From Thermophilibacter gallinarum (GTDB taxonomy: Bacteria > Actinomycetota > Coriobacteriia > Coriobacteriales > Atopobiaceae), in assembly GCF_014982725.1 (NCBI RefSeq), contig NZ_JADCJZ010000001.1, forward strand, positions 784,488 through 848,487: 64,000 nt of DNA, in the 5' to 3' direction. Numbering within the stretch: position 1 is the stretch's first letter; each line of letters begins with the position of its first letter. Positions 17,137-25,898 of the stretch are shown piece by piece. The translations under genes were made by a program, and so were the position numbers. The notes below the pieces were generated by a model that was not told where the DNA came from, did not search any database, and saw only the letters and a list, made by a program, of their open reading frames with translations.

Positions 17137-18282
17137 TCAGACGAACCGGAGGTCGCCCTTCGGCCTCACCTCGACCTTCGAGGCCGCCCCGAACCCGCCG
17201 GAGGAGACGAAGCCTCGAGGGACGCCGACGACGTCCTCGAACACGTCCTCGGGCACCCCACACCTCGCCATGAGGGCCTTCACGTCGAGCAGCCCCTCCC
17301 TCACGGCGAGCGAGACGCACGTCCTGAGGAGCGTCGGGGCTTCGGGCATCCTCTCCCCGTCGTAGGGTTCGGACTTCCTCCAGCGCTTGCGGCTTATGGC
17401 GACCTGTCTGGAGGTGTACTGCGACTCGTCGAGGAGGCCGAGGTCGTACGCCCTCCTCACCATCGCCTGTATGGAGACGCCCCACGTCAGCTTGGCCATC
17501 TTGAAGTCCTCCAGCGAGAGGCCGACGAGGGAGTCCCTGAAGGGCCCCTCGGGAAGCAGCAGCGCCCCCGCGAAGCGGTGCCCCTGGGACTCGACCACCT
17601 TCCTGACGTCAGACGGGATGGACTCGATTCCCGGGATCCCGCGGTGAAGCACCATGTGGCCGAGCTCGTGGGCGACGTCGAACCTCCAGCGGAAGGCGTT
17701 CCCGAGCTCCGTGTTGACCATCGCAACGGGGCGGCTCGTCGACCCCATCCTCGAGAGGGCGTCGAGCGTCTCGACCCCGAACGGGAACATGCACACGACG
17801 ACGCCGTGCGCCTCGGCGGAGGCGACGAGGTTGGCGACCGGTCCGTCACCGAGGCCCCAGGCTGCCCTGAGGTCGCTCGCGGCACGCTCGATGTCGGCGC
17901 CGGAGATCTCGTCAACCGACCCGGCGCCGATCGTCGGGACGTCGAAGCTCGGGAAGTCGAGGATGGAGTCGAGCTCCGCCACGATGGAGTCGACCATCTC
18001 CGACCTCGCGTCCTGGGCGCTCCGCGCGGACTTCGTCGCGGCGCTCATGGACCTGAAGAACACGGTGGTGCCGACGTGGCCGGTGCCGCCCATCAGCACC
18101 TCCGGGGTGGTCGAGAGCGCCTTGGCGAGCTTGCCCGCCACCTCCTCGGTGAGAGCGGCGCCGCCCCTCTCGACCTTGGAGATGGTCGACTGGGAGACCC
18201 CGGACTCGACGGAGAGCCTCTTCGCCGTCATCATGCGGGCCTCCCGGACGCGCCGCACGCTGTTCCTCGCCCTATCGGCCAT
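17137..18282 (-). CDS. XRE regulator fused to ImmA/IrrE metallopeptidase
   Basis: A 381-aa protein with an N-terminal XRE helix-turn-helix (about residues 8-62, TAKRLSVESGVSQSTISKVE) and an ImmA/IrrE zinc-protease domain at about 130-260 with FDVAHELGHMVLHRG (HExxH) and FAGALLLPEGPF. Such fusions control mobile elements by sensing damage or by cleaving a repressor. The start overlaps the upstream gene by 11 nt, so the two form a unit. It probably regulates this island, but the target is not visible. Confidence 0.88.
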   Translation of the reverse strand: MADRARNSVRRVREARMMTAKRLSVESGVSQSTISKVERGGAALTEEVAGKLAKALSTTPEVLMGGTGHVGTTVFFRSMSAATKSARSAQDARSEMVDSIVAELDSILDFPSFDVPTIGAGSVDEISGADIERAASDLRAAWGLGDGPVANLVASAEAHGVVVCMFPFGVETLDALSRMGSTSRPVAMVNTELGNAFRWRFDVAHELGHMVLHRGIPGIESIPSDVRKVVESQGHRFAGALLLPEGPFRDSLVGLSLEDFKMAKLTWGVSIQAMVRRAYDLGLLDESQYTSRQVAISRKRWRKSEPYDGERMPEAPTLLRTCVSLAVREGLLDVKALMARCGVPEDVFEDVVGVPRGFVSSGGFGAASKVEVRPKGDLRFV

Positions 18283-18931
18283 CGCCCGACGCCCTCCTCT
18301 CGACGTCCCTCTTGACGGTGACGACGGGCATGTCGACTGCCGCGGGCTCGACCGTCCGGCCGCGACGGACGAGGTGGCTGAGTGATAGGTACTCGTCGGT
18401 CTCCTCTGTGATTCCGGGGAGCAGGATGCCGACGGAGGCCAGAGTCAGAGCTGATGGCCTTCCGGGCTTTGCTGCCGTCTGGTAGGTGATGATCGCGCTC
18501 GCTTGCTCTCCGGTCGGGGGCGAGGGTACGAGCTCGTCCCCGACGAGCTCGAGACGGAACTGCCCGTTCGAGTTGAAGCTGTCCTTGAACGGCGTGCTCC
18601 TGGGGCGTGTGCCCTCCACGGCGACCTTGGCCACGGTCACTCGGACGCCACTCTCCGTGGCGAGCAAGTCCTTCCAGTGGCTCCTGCCCCGGCGGCTGAC
18701 CGACGCGTCGAATCCTAGCGTCTTGAGTCTGCCCTTGACGGCTATTGCCGCGAGATCCCTCGCGATGTGGGGGACGGAGTCCATGTCTCCGGCATCCTCG
18801 ACCATGTACTCGACGGTGTCCGCGGTCCTGTCCTCGACGGCCCGCCTGATAGCCTCTACGAGGACAGCGAGACCCTCCTCGCCGCCAAGCGCGTCTACGA
18901 CGGACTGCATGCCAGGGTTTGCTATATTCAT
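18272..18931 (-). CDS. uncharacterised partner of the XRE-ImmA protein
   Basis: A 219-aa soluble protein of unknown family, with no membrane segment. The N-terminal half is acidic and helical (VVDALGGEEGLAVLVEAIRRAVEDR); the C-terminal half looks beta-rich (SNGQFRLELVGDELV, SAIITYQTAAK). ATG 18931 follows a GAGG site 5 nt upstream; earlier in-frame codons lack one. It overlaps the XRE-ImmA gene by 11 nt. By analogy with ImmR/ImmA pairs it could be the substrate or sensor of that protein, but no sequence motif supports this directly. Confidence 0.7.
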   Translation of the reverse strand: MNIANPGMQSVVDALGGEEGLAVLVEAIRRAVEDRTADTVEYMVEDAGDMDSVPHIARDLAAIAVKGRLKTLGFDASVSRRGRSHWKDLLATESGVRVTVAKVAVEGTRPRSTPFKDSFNSNGQFRLELVGDELVPSPPTGEQASAIITYQTAAKPGRPSALTLASVGILLPGITEETDEYLSLSHLVRRGRTVEPAAVDMPVVTVKRDVERRASGDGR

Positions 18932-19005
18932 GTATACCTCGCTAACCGAAAAGGATGATTCGATAAGAGGATAACAAATCATTGGCGCAAGCGTTAATTG
19001 AACAT

Positions 19006-19020
19006 GAAGAAAATTTCTTC
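19006..19020. promoter_or_regulatory. short perfect palindrome GAAGAAA-A-TTTCTTC
   Basis: Seven-bp perfect arms around one base, about 75 nt upstream of the 18931 start (minus strand) and overlapping the end of the next gene. It could be an operator for the XRE protein encoded downstream. AT-rich within a GC-rich genome. Confidence 0.4.
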
Positions 19021-20017
19021 ATGTTGGGCTACCGGGCGTTCCGTCACCTAGGCCGCCTCCTTCGTCGGCCTCTCCCGAGGCCTGATGGAAGAGCTCCGCC
19101 GTTCCTTCGGCTCCGCCGACCGAGCTCTCAAAGACGAGGATTATTCTGACGCCATCAGTACCCTCGTCGTAGTAGTCGCAGGCGATTCTTCCCTTGCACG
19201 GGCGATCAATGTTCTCGGAGATTGTCCGGTATGCCTTCGCGTTCCTTGCGGAAACCTCATAGAGCCCTGTTTTCCCGTTCCGGATGAGAATGTGCGGCTT
19301 CGCCTGGGATCCCTCTCTGGTTGGAAGGACCTCGAAGGTGGGCGAGAAGTACGCGCTCCTTTTCGGCCAGTCGCCGCCAAGCCACCTTTCGCGCGTGGGA
19401 TATAGGGTGGCCATGAGAGACTCGTCGGTCACCTCGATGCCAGCCCTTCCGGATATGGTCCGAAGTCTATTCGCCTCTCTCCTCTCGTCAACGGCCGCCA
19501 GGAGATTCGCCTCGTTAATCGGGATGAGGGCAGACGTCTTCGACTGTTGGTCCCACCACTCTCTCAGCGCTCTCGTGTCGATTGTCATGGCAGCAAGCTC
19601 GGGTATTCCGGCGGAATACATTCCAACCTTCTTGACCTTGAGGCGGAGCCTGAACCCTGCTGCGACGACCTCCTTGAGGTAATCAAGGCCACTTCCGAGC
19701 GACCCGAACACCCTTCCGTTGTACGAGACGGCGGTGGTTCCCCACTCGACAGTGTCGATGGTTGTTCCGGTCGACCGGCTGTGAAGCTCCACATCATGGT
19801 CTACGACGTCGACGTAGAACTCGTCGCCCGTCTTGATTCCCTTGAAGACGACTCCGAGGTAAGTGAATATCTTCGTTTGGCAATTGCCATCGATATTAAT
19901 CTCCTCGCGAACGGGTCGGCGAGGGGAGGGAATTGGACGGCTCTCGGTCGTGCATGCCTGGGAGCGACCCTTCCCCTTGCCTCTGTTTGATCCGAACAGC
20001 CAGCTGAGGAATCCCAT
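19019..20017 (-). CDS. uncharacterised island protein (332 aa)
   Basis: Not recognised. A hydrophobic N-terminal stretch (MGFLSWLFGSN) is followed by a basic linker, then a beta-rich domain at about 40-145 with VSYNGRVFGSLGSGLDYLK and GFRLRLKVKKVGMYSAGIPE, which loosely recalls HIRAN-type modules; this likeness is weak. The C-terminal part ends in a Gly/Glu-rich tail. ATG 20017 is in a TGATG overlap with the small gene upstream, so it is translationally coupled. It is the last gene of a minus-strand island operon. Confidence 0.65.
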   Translation of the reverse strand: MGFLSWLFGSNRGKGKGRSQACTTESRPIPSPRRPVREEINIDGNCQTKIFTYLGVVFKGIKTGDEFYVDVVDHDVELHSRSTGTTIDTVEWGTTAVSYNGRVFGSLGSGLDYLKEVVAAGFRLRLKVKKVGMYSAGIPELAAMTIDTRALREWWDQQSKTSALIPINEANLLAAVDERREANRLRTISGRAGIEVTDESLMATLYPTRERWLGGDWPKRSAYFSPTFEVLPTREGSQAKPHILIRNGKTGLYEVSARNAKAYRTISENIDRPCKGRIACDYYDEGTDGVRIILVFESSVGGAEGTAELFHQASGEADEGGGLGDGTPGSPT

Positions 20018-20175
20018 CACGCGCTCATTCCTTCCGTATCAGCTCCACGTTCGGCAGCCTCTCCCGAGGCCAGCGCGGCGTTGCGCGCGGCGACGACGAG
20101 GGAGTGGCGGTTCTCCGCCGTGGAGGCGTCGTGGCATTCGACCGCCTTGTCTAGGGATTTGCCTAGAGCTTCCAT
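20017..20175 (-). pseudogene. internally deleted copy of the island XRE gene
   Basis: A 52-aa frame, MEALGKSLDKAVECHDASTA and onward, whose C-terminal 38 or so residues and the sequence around its start codon match the XRE gene at 20987-21367 almost base for base, while the helix-turn-helix region is missing. The ribosome site GGAAGG precedes ATG 20175. The bases just upstream (20176-20220, minus) still encode a tail like that of the 21367-21948 protein (VLLATEGL before the stop). It may still be translated and could act as a partial partner, but it looks like the remnant of an operon duplication. Confidence 0.7.
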
Positions 20176-20224
20176 CACAGGCCTTCCGTTGCGAGAAGCA
20201 CGAGGACGATGCCCCCTTGTTCCC

Positions 20225-20935
20225 CTATTCCTGATACTCGGCCAGGGCGTAGTAGTCGGCCGTCGCGAAGTCTGCCGCCTGGGTGAAGTGGACCTCGAAA
20301 GAGCCGGACCCGCCTGCCGCAACGCCGTCTGACCACCCAAAGGCGGCGTCAACGCCGTTTCCGTCGCCGTCGCGCAGGATCGCGACTACCTGCACGTCCG
20401 CGGCGTTCGAGAACCCGTTCGAGACCATACCAGAGGCAGAGACGCCCAGGACCTCGTCGGAGGTCTCCGACGTGCTCGTGACTTCGAACGTGGGGACGTC
20501 ACCCTCCCACTCGAAGAAATCTCCCTCCTCGGGAGCAATTGCGCGCGCCTCTATGCGGGCTATCGAACCCTCTCCGACGTCGAAGATGGACGCGACGGCG
20601 AAGGTTTGACCCGGCACCGCCGTGAGGTTCGTGTGCAGCGTGAGCGGCTGTGTGTCGGAGCCAATGACGGCGTCGTCGGAGTCGAAGGCCGTGATCTCGA
20701 TCTGCGGCATCTCGACTGCGTAGGCGTCGCTAGTGTTGCGGGCCACTGCCCATGCAGTCGCGAACCCCATGTGTGGAGAGGAGAAGCCGCTCTCGGTCAC
20801 CTCGACGGACGGGGCTCCGGGCTCATTCTTACCCTGGTCGCCCGTCGTCTGGCCGTCCTGTTCCGAGCATCCGACCAGCCCGAGCGCTCCCAGGCCGACC
20901 GCGGCGACGAGAGACCTGCGTGTGATGTTTGACAT
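20225..20935 (-). CDS. secreted lipoprotein, Tat/lipobox signal, unknown function
   Basis: A 236-aa predicted lipoprotein. The N-terminus SNITRRSLVAAVGLGALGLV ends at the lipobox Cys (LVGC) and has a twin-arginine feature (TRRSL). The mature part begins with an acidic/polar spacer, then two beta-rich halves that resemble FxLYD-like extracellular domains (EVTESGFSSPHMGFATAWAV; GMVSNGFSNAADVQVVAILR). ATG 20935 is 8 nt after GGAAGG. Its presence between two XRE copies suggests it joined the operon as cargo. Confidence 0.75.
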   Translation of the reverse strand: MSNITRRSLVAAVGLGALGLVGCSEQDGQTTGDQGKNEPGAPSVEVTESGFSSPHMGFATAWAVARNTSDAYAVEMPQIEITAFDSDDAVIGSDTQPLTLHTNLTAVPGQTFAVASIFDVGEGSIARIEARAIAPEEGDFFEWEGDVPTFEVTSTSETSDEVLGVSASGMVSNGFSNAADVQVVAILRDGDGNGVDAAFGWSDGVAAGGSGSFEVHFTQAADFATADYYALAEYQE

Positions 20936-20986
20936 GGCATCCACCTTCCTTTGTTCCCGGTGATGAAAGAGCGTCTTCGCGCTTAC

Positions 20987-21367
20987 CTACACCGCCTCCG
21001 TATCAGCTCCACGTTCGGCAGCCTCTCCCGAGGCCAGCGCGGCGTTGCGCGCCGCGACCACGAGGGAGTGGCGGTTCTCGGCCGTGGAGGCGTCGTAGCA
21101 CCTCACGAGCTCCTCGCGCATGGGGTCGGCGGGCGCCGACGCGCCCTCGGGGGGCCACTGGCGGCCGGCGAGCTCGTCCAGGGAGCAGCCGAGAAGGTCG
21201 GCGAACTCCCAGGCTTTCTCGAGCGTGAAGTTCGCCTTTCCCTGCTCATAGTTTGTGTATGTGTAGGCGTTCATTCCGATCTTCTCGGCAAACGCTGTTG
21301 CACTTCTGAATCCAGCCTTTTTTCGTAGCGCTTGGAGCGTCGAGTAGCCCCTGTCCAGAGTTGCCAT
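20987..21367 (-). CDS. small XRE-type regulator
   Basis: A 126-aa protein with an N-terminal HTH (about residues 10-70: LRKKAGFRSATAFAEKIGMN, then YTYTNYEQGKANFTLEKAWE and LLGCSLDELAG) and a helical C-terminal tail (ASTAENRHSLVVAARNAALA). ATG 21367 overlaps the stop of the upstream gene (TGATG), so expression is coupled. It is paralogous to the XRE gene at 21954-22280 and to the deleted copy at 20017-20175. It probably autoregulates the operon. Confidence 0.8.
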   Translation of the reverse strand: MATLDRGYSTLQALRKKAGFRSATAFAEKIGMNAYTYTNYEQGKANFTLEKAWEFADLLGCSLDELAGRQWPPEGASAPADPMREELVRCYDASTAENRHSLVVAARNAALASGEAAERGADTEAV

Positions 21368-21948
21368 CACAGGCCTCCCGTCGCGAGGCCGAGAAGGAAC
21401 TCCAGCACCTTGACAATGAGGCCGGGGGTGGCCTTCTCCACGCCCTCCATGAGCTTGGAGCCGATGCGGGAGAAGAGTCCTCTGTCGCCCCTTGCCGCCG
21501 CCCCCTTTGCCTGGGCCAGGAGCTCCTGGAGCTCTGACTTCTGCGCGTCCGTCAGTCCGGGTTCCGCGTCGACCGCCTCGGACACCTGGGAAATCGTGAC
21601 GCTTACGACGGCGGACGCCTCGGACCTGCTGTTCCCGACGTCGCTGAGGATGACGGTGGCTCCCCTCGCTGCAGCGTTCAGCTTGGCCACCTCAAGCTCG
21701 TGCTCCCTCCTGTCGCGCAGCGCCCGCATCTTCGCGACCAGAACCTCGACGTCTCTGCGCGCGTCGCCGTCGGTGTACGCGGGCATTCCGTTGACTGTGG
21801 CGCGATAGAGCGCGAGGCCGTGCTTGTAGGTTGGGACGTCATCAGCTATCGCTCCGCAGAATAATTTTACGAGGGCCTTGGCGCTGCCCTCCTCCTCGCC
21901 GGAGAGAAAGCGCTCCCCCTCCTCGATGTACTCGTCGATAAGCGACAT
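21367..21948 (-). CDS. uncharacterised island protein (193 aa)
   Basis: Not recognised. The N-terminus is acidic and helical (MSLIDEYIEEGERFLSGEEE), the middle is charged and likely coiled coil (VEVLVAKMRALRDRREHELE), and the C-terminus is a hydrophobic or amphipathic segment (GLIVKVLEFLLGLATGGL) that could associate with a membrane. It lies 5 nt downstream of an XRE gene and overlaps another, so it is sandwiched between two regulators in one operon. An effector role is possible but not shown. Confidence 0.65.
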   Translation of the reverse strand: MSLIDEYIEEGERFLSGEEEGSAKALVKLFCGAIADDVPTYKHGLALYRATVNGMPAYTDGDARRDVEVLVAKMRALRDRREHELEVAKLNAAARGATVILSDVGNSRSEASAVVSVTISQVSEAVDAEPGLTDAQKSELQELLAQAKGAAARGDRGLFSRIGSKLMEGVEKATPGLIVKVLEFLLGLATGGL

Positions 21949-21953
21949 CTACG

Positions 21954-22280
21954 CTACCTCGCCCCCTCCGCTGTAGGAAGATCACGTTCGGCCACATCCT
22001 GGCTCATGCCCGCGAAGTCGCGGGCTGTGTCGAGGAGGCGGTCCTGGAGCTCGGCATCGCGCGGGTCGCGGAACTCGGAGGGGCCGAGCACCGGCATGCC
22101 CGCGATCTCGTCTATTGAGCAGTCGAGAAAGACGGCGCAATTGTAGGCCTGCTCGAGGGACATCATCGCCCCGCCGCGCTCCCAAGGGCCATAGGTTAGC
22201 ACTTTCACATCAAGCCTTTTCGCAATCTCCGCCTGTTTGAGGCCTGCACGCTTCCTCATCTCCTGGAGGTGTATTTCCAT
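21954..22280 (-). CDS. small XRE-type regulator, first gene of island operon
   Basis: A 108-aa HTH protein: MRKRAGLKQAEIAKRLDVKV, then LTYGPWERGGAMMSLEQAYN and FLDCSIDEIAGMPVLGPSEF, with a short helical tail. It resembles the 20987-21367 protein over the whole HTH. ATG 22280 follows GGAGG-like sequence. The operon promoter should lie in 22281-22495; that 215-nt gap has no gene and no clear -35/-10. Confidence 0.8.
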   Translation of the reverse strand: MEIHLQEMRKRAGLKQAEIAKRLDVKVLTYGPWERGGAMMSLEQAYNCAVFLDCSIDEIAGMPVLGPSEFRDPRDAELQDRLLDTARDFAGMSQDVAERDLPTAEGAR

Positions 22281-22495
22281 CGATGCCTCCTTTCTTATGA
22301 CGCAGATATTGCATCCAAAATGGAGGTCTCAACGAGATTGTCGGCGTTCAGAATCGACGTCTTCGGGTGCCGACCCTTTTCCGTTACTGCCTTTAAGCAG
22401 GCTATCAGTTTTGGCGCAATATTGGCATGATTTCTCGGTTGCGAACAGTAAAAGCGACTGTCTGCGCGGGGAATCGAGAAAGTCGTCACTGCCCG

Positions 22496-24100
22496 CTACG
22501 CGCAGCCGCGGCAGCCGGCGCAGGCCGCGCGGGCCGCGGGCGTGGCGGCAAGGCCGCCGCGCGCCGTCTCGCGCAGGCGCGAGGGCAGGGCGTGGCCGAC
22601 CTCGGCCATCGCGGCCACGACCTCGTCGAAGGGCACGAGCCAGCGCACGCCGGAGAGCGAGAGCTGCGCCGCGGAGAACGCCGCCGCCACGCCGATCGCG
22701 TTTCTCGCCTGGCAGGGGACCTCCACGAGGCCGCCCACCGGGTCGCAGACGAGTCCCAGCAGGTTGGATATCGCCAGCGACGCCGCCGTCAGCGCCTGCT
22801 CGGGCGAGCCGCCGAGAAGCTCCACGAGCGCCGCCGCAGCCATCGCCGCCGCCGAGCCCACCTCGGCCTGGCAGCCGCCCTCGGCCCCGGCCACGCACGC
22901 GTGCGTCTGGATGTTGAGGCCCACGGCGGCCGCGCACCACAGCGCCGACGCCACGTCCTTCTCGCCCGCGCCCACCGCGTCGGCCACGGCGAGCACGCAG
23001 CCGGGGACTACGCCGGCCGAGCCCGCCGTCGGCGCCGCCACGATCACGCCCATCGCCGCGGAGCGCTCGAGCACGGCCATCGCACGGGCCACGGCGTCGG
23101 TCTGAACTGTGCCCATGAGCGCGCCCGCCCAGCGCTCGGCGCCCGCGCTCACCAGCTGTGCCTCGCCGCCGATGAAGCCGCCGAGCGAGCAGGCGGGGCA
23201 GGAGAGCGGCGCGCTCGTCTCCGCGCGCATGACGTCGATCACGCGCCTCATGGCGGCCTCGGCGCGCTCCGCCCCCGTGAGGCCCCGCTCGCGCAGCCCC
23301 ATGACGCCGCCGACGGAGAGCCCGCGCTCGGCGCATGCCTCCAGCAGCTGCCTGCCGTCGTCGAAGAGCTCCTCGGCGGTGACGCCGGGCGCCGTCGCCG
23401 AGGCGGAGCCGGGGACCATGATGAACGTGGCAAAGCTCACGTCGCGCAGCGCGCGCACCCGGGGCAGGACCGCCCCGGCGGGCGCCCCGTCCGTCTCAAA
23501 GACCGAGTACGCGCGGCCTCCCTGCTCGGTGCGGTAGGTGCGACAGAAGGCGATGTTCACCTCGGCGTCCGCCAGCAGGCGCGTGAGGGAGGCGAGAAGC
23601 CCCGGGGCGTCCCGGTGCGCCACGAAGAGCGTCGCGTAGGCGCCGGTGATGTCCACGCCCACGCCGTTGACGCGGCTGATCCGGACGCGCCCGCCGCCGA
23701 GGCTCTCGCCGCGGACCTGGCAGCGCGTGCCGTCCTCGCACTCCATGTCGATGTCGACGGTGTTGGGGTGGACGGAGGTGTCGTCGGGCGCCACGTCGAA
23801 GGCGACCTCGAGGCCGGTCACGCGTGCCAGCTCGAACGCGTCGCGGATGCGCTCGTCGTCGGTGTCCAGCCCGAGGATGCCCGCCACGAGCGCCCGGTCG
23901 GTGCCGTGTCCCCGGTGGGTGTGAGCGAAGGAGTTCCACAGCGTGAAGCGCACGCGTGCGACGGGGCTCGCCACGAGCGAGGCTGCCACGCGGGCGCAGC
24001 GCAGGGCGCCGGCGGTGTGCGAGGAGGACGGGCCCACCATGACGGGTCCGAGCACCTCGAACGCCGAGGTCGTGGCAAGGGTCTGTGGCGTGGGCGCCAT
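22496..24100 (-). CDS. sdaA: L-serine ammonia-lyase, fused beta-ACT-alpha
   Basis: Iron-sulfur L-serine dehydratase that makes pyruvate and ammonia; 534 aa, with both parts fused. The N-terminal beta part has the GPSSSHTAG substrate loop (about 22-30) and an ACT-like domain (LFVAHRDAPGLLASLTRLLA). The C-terminal alpha part carries the cluster-binding Cys regions SCPACSLGG, QTHACVAGAEGGCQAEVG and LVCDPVGGLVEVPCQARN. ATG 24100 follows AAGGAG. It is the first chromosomal gene beyond the island. Confidence 0.94.
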   Translation of the reverse strand: MAPTPQTLATTSAFEVLGPVMVGPSSSHTAGALRCARVAASLVASPVARVRFTLWNSFAHTHRGHGTDRALVAGILGLDTDDERIRDAFELARVTGLEVAFDVAPDDTSVHPNTVDIDMECEDGTRCQVRGESLGGGRVRISRVNGVGVDITGAYATLFVAHRDAPGLLASLTRLLADAEVNIAFCRTYRTEQGGRAYSVFETDGAPAGAVLPRVRALRDVSFATFIMVPGSASATAPGVTAEELFDDGRQLLEACAERGLSVGGVMGLRERGLTGAERAEAAMRRVIDVMRAETSAPLSCPACSLGGFIGGEAQLVSAGAERWAGALMGTVQTDAVARAMAVLERSAAMGVIVAAPTAGSAGVVPGCVLAVADAVGAGEKDVASALWCAAAVGLNIQTHACVAGAEGGCQAEVGSAAAMAAAALVELLGGSPEQALTAASLAISNLLGLVCDPVGGLVEVPCQARNAIGVAAAFSAAQLSLSGVRWLVPFDEVVAAMAEVGHALPSRLRETARGGLAATPAARAACAGCRGCA

Positions 24101-24140
24101 GGGTCTCCTTAGGGTGGCGGTGGTTCGGGCCGCGCTGCGG

Positions 24141-24290
24141 TCGCATGTCGAAAGTTGCAGTTTTAGGCAGTTTTTGAAGCTCATGCGAAGTATCGAGCTA
24201 TCGACCAAATCTCTGAGCTGCGGGTTTCTTGGCTCGAGAGGCCGGGATACTGTGCCCCTCGGCCAAAATCTGCCTAAAACGGTGAAACGC
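24141..24290. repeat. inverted repeat downstream of gltX
   Basis: GTTTTAGGCAG (24160-24170) and its exact complement CTGCCTAAAAC (24270-24280) enclose about 100 nt between gltX and sdaA. The match extends outward imperfectly, and the right arm is next to a T-rich stretch. It may terminate gltX transcription. Confidence 0.65.
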
Positions 24291-24335
24291 GGGACCGAGG
24301 ACCCGCCAGGGCGCGGGCCTTGGCGGGTCGCATGC

Positions 24336-25820
24336 CTACCCGGCGAGCAGCCGGGCGCGCTCGATGCGCGGGAGGCAGTCCGCGCGCCCCACGAGCGCCA
24401 TCGTCTCACCGAGGGGAGGGCTCACCAGGTTGCCGCAGACGGCGACGCGCACCGCCTGGAACACGAGGCGCTTCTTCACGTCCAGCCGCTCGGGCAGCGC
24501 CTCGAGCGCGGCGTCGATGGCCTCCGGCGTCCAGTCTTCGGCGTCCAGTGCGTCGAGGGCCGCGTGCGCGGCGTCGAGCACCGCGCCCATGCCCTCCCGG
24601 GCGAGGCCCTTGGCCACGCTCTTCTCGTCGTAGACGAGCGTGTCGGCGGTGGCAAAGACCGGTGCCGTCACCGTGACCACGTCCGCCGGGAACTTGGTGC
24701 GCGGCCGCACGATGGCGACGAGCGCGCCCATCCAGTCCTCGTCGAACTCGGCCCTCTCGCCGATGACCCCGGCGCGGACGAGCTCCGGCAGCATGATCTG
24801 GTCCGCGAACTCCTGGTCGCTCATCGAGCGGATGTACTCGGCCTGGATCCAGTCGAGCTTCTTGGGGTCGAAGGTCGCCGGGTTCTTGGAGACGTGCTCG
24901 AGCGAGAACTGCGAGGCCAGCACGTCGCGCGGGATGATCGTGGTCTCGCCGTCGAGCGACCAGCCGAGAAGCGCCAGGTAGTTGACAAAGGCGTCGGAGA
25001 GGTAGCCCGCGTCGCGGTACTCCTCCACGTTGGTGGCGCCGTGGCGCTTGGAGAGCTTCTTGCCGTCCGCGCCCAGGATCATGGAGATGTGCGCGAAGGT
25101 GGGCACCGGCGCGCCCAGGGCCTCGTAGACGATGACCTGGCGCGGGGTGTTGGAGAGGTGGTCGTCGCCGCGGATGACGTGGGTGATGCCCATCGCGGCG
25201 TCGTCCACGACGGTGGCAAAGTTGTAGGTCGGCGTGCCGTCGGTGCGCTGGATGACAAAGTCGTCGAGCTCGCGCGCCGCAAAGCTCACCTCGCCGTGGA
25301 CGGCGTCGCGCACGACGACGTCGCCGCGGTCCTCGGGCACCTTGATGCGCAGGACGTAGGGCTCGCCGGCGTCGATGCGGCGCTGTGCCTCCTCGCGGGA
25401 GAGGTCGCGGCAGCGGCGCTGGTAGCCCTGGAACGGGTCCTTGCGGGCCTGCGCCTCGGCGCGGTCGGCCGCCAGCTGCTCGGGCGTGCAGAAGCACGGG
25501 TACGCCTTGCCCTCGTCCCACAGGCGCTGGGCGGCGGCGCGGTACATCTCGGCGCGCTCGGTCTGGAAGTAGGGGCCAAAGTCGCCGCCCACCTCGGGAC
25601 CCTCGTCCCAGTCGAGCCCCAGCCAGCGCATGGCGCGCAGGATGATCTGGGTGTTCTCCTCGGTCGAGCGCTCCGGGTCGGTGTCGTCGATGCGCAGGAT
25701 GAAGGTGCCGTGGTTGGCGCGGGCAAACGCCCAGTTGTAGATCGCGGTGCGCGCGCCGCCCACATGGAGCTTGCCGGTGGGGGAGGGCGCAAAGCGCACG
25801 CGAACGGGGGTCTCGGACAT
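24336..25820 (-). CDS. gltX: glutamyl-tRNA synthetase
   Basis: Class I aminoacyl-tRNA synthetase that charges tRNA-Glu; 494 aa. RFAPSPTGKLHVGGARTAIYN contains the HIGH-type motif (HVGG, residues 19-22). The KMSKS-type loop is KKLSKRHG at about 254-261. FILRIDDTDPERS and HVIRGDDHLSNTPRQ are as expected. ATG 25820 was chosen because the conserved N-terminus begins right after it. Confidence 0.97.
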   Translation of the reverse strand: MSETPVRVRFAPSPTGKLHVGGARTAIYNWAFARANHGTFILRIDDTDPERSTEENTQIILRAMRWLGLDWDEGPEVGGDFGPYFQTERAEMYRAAAQRLWDEGKAYPCFCTPEQLAADRAEAQARKDPFQGYQRRCRDLSREEAQRRIDAGEPYVLRIKVPEDRGDVVVRDAVHGEVSFAARELDDFVIQRTDGTPTYNFATVVDDAAMGITHVIRGDDHLSNTPRQVIVYEALGAPVPTFAHISMILGADGKKLSKRHGATNVEEYRDAGYLSDAFVNYLALLGWSLDGETTIIPRDVLASQFSLEHVSKNPATFDPKKLDWIQAEYIRSMSDQEFADQIMLPELVRAGVIGERAEFDEDWMGALVAIVRPRTKFPADVVTVTAPVFATADTLVYDEKSVAKGLAREGMGAVLDAAHAALDALDAEDWTPEAIDAALEALPERLDVKKRLVFQAVRVAVCGNLVSPPLGETMALVGRADCLPRIERARLLAG

Positions 25821-25898
25821 GGCGTTCCTCTCGATGGTGCTTCTCGTCACATACGCAATCAGTATACCGCGCGGGCGAGAAGGACGAGGGCCCGCGGC

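Noticed and set aside
22281..22495. Right attachment site of the island
   Set aside because: No copy of the tRNA-Glu 3' end or of the sequence at 14540-14590 was found here by eye, so no att site is claimed.
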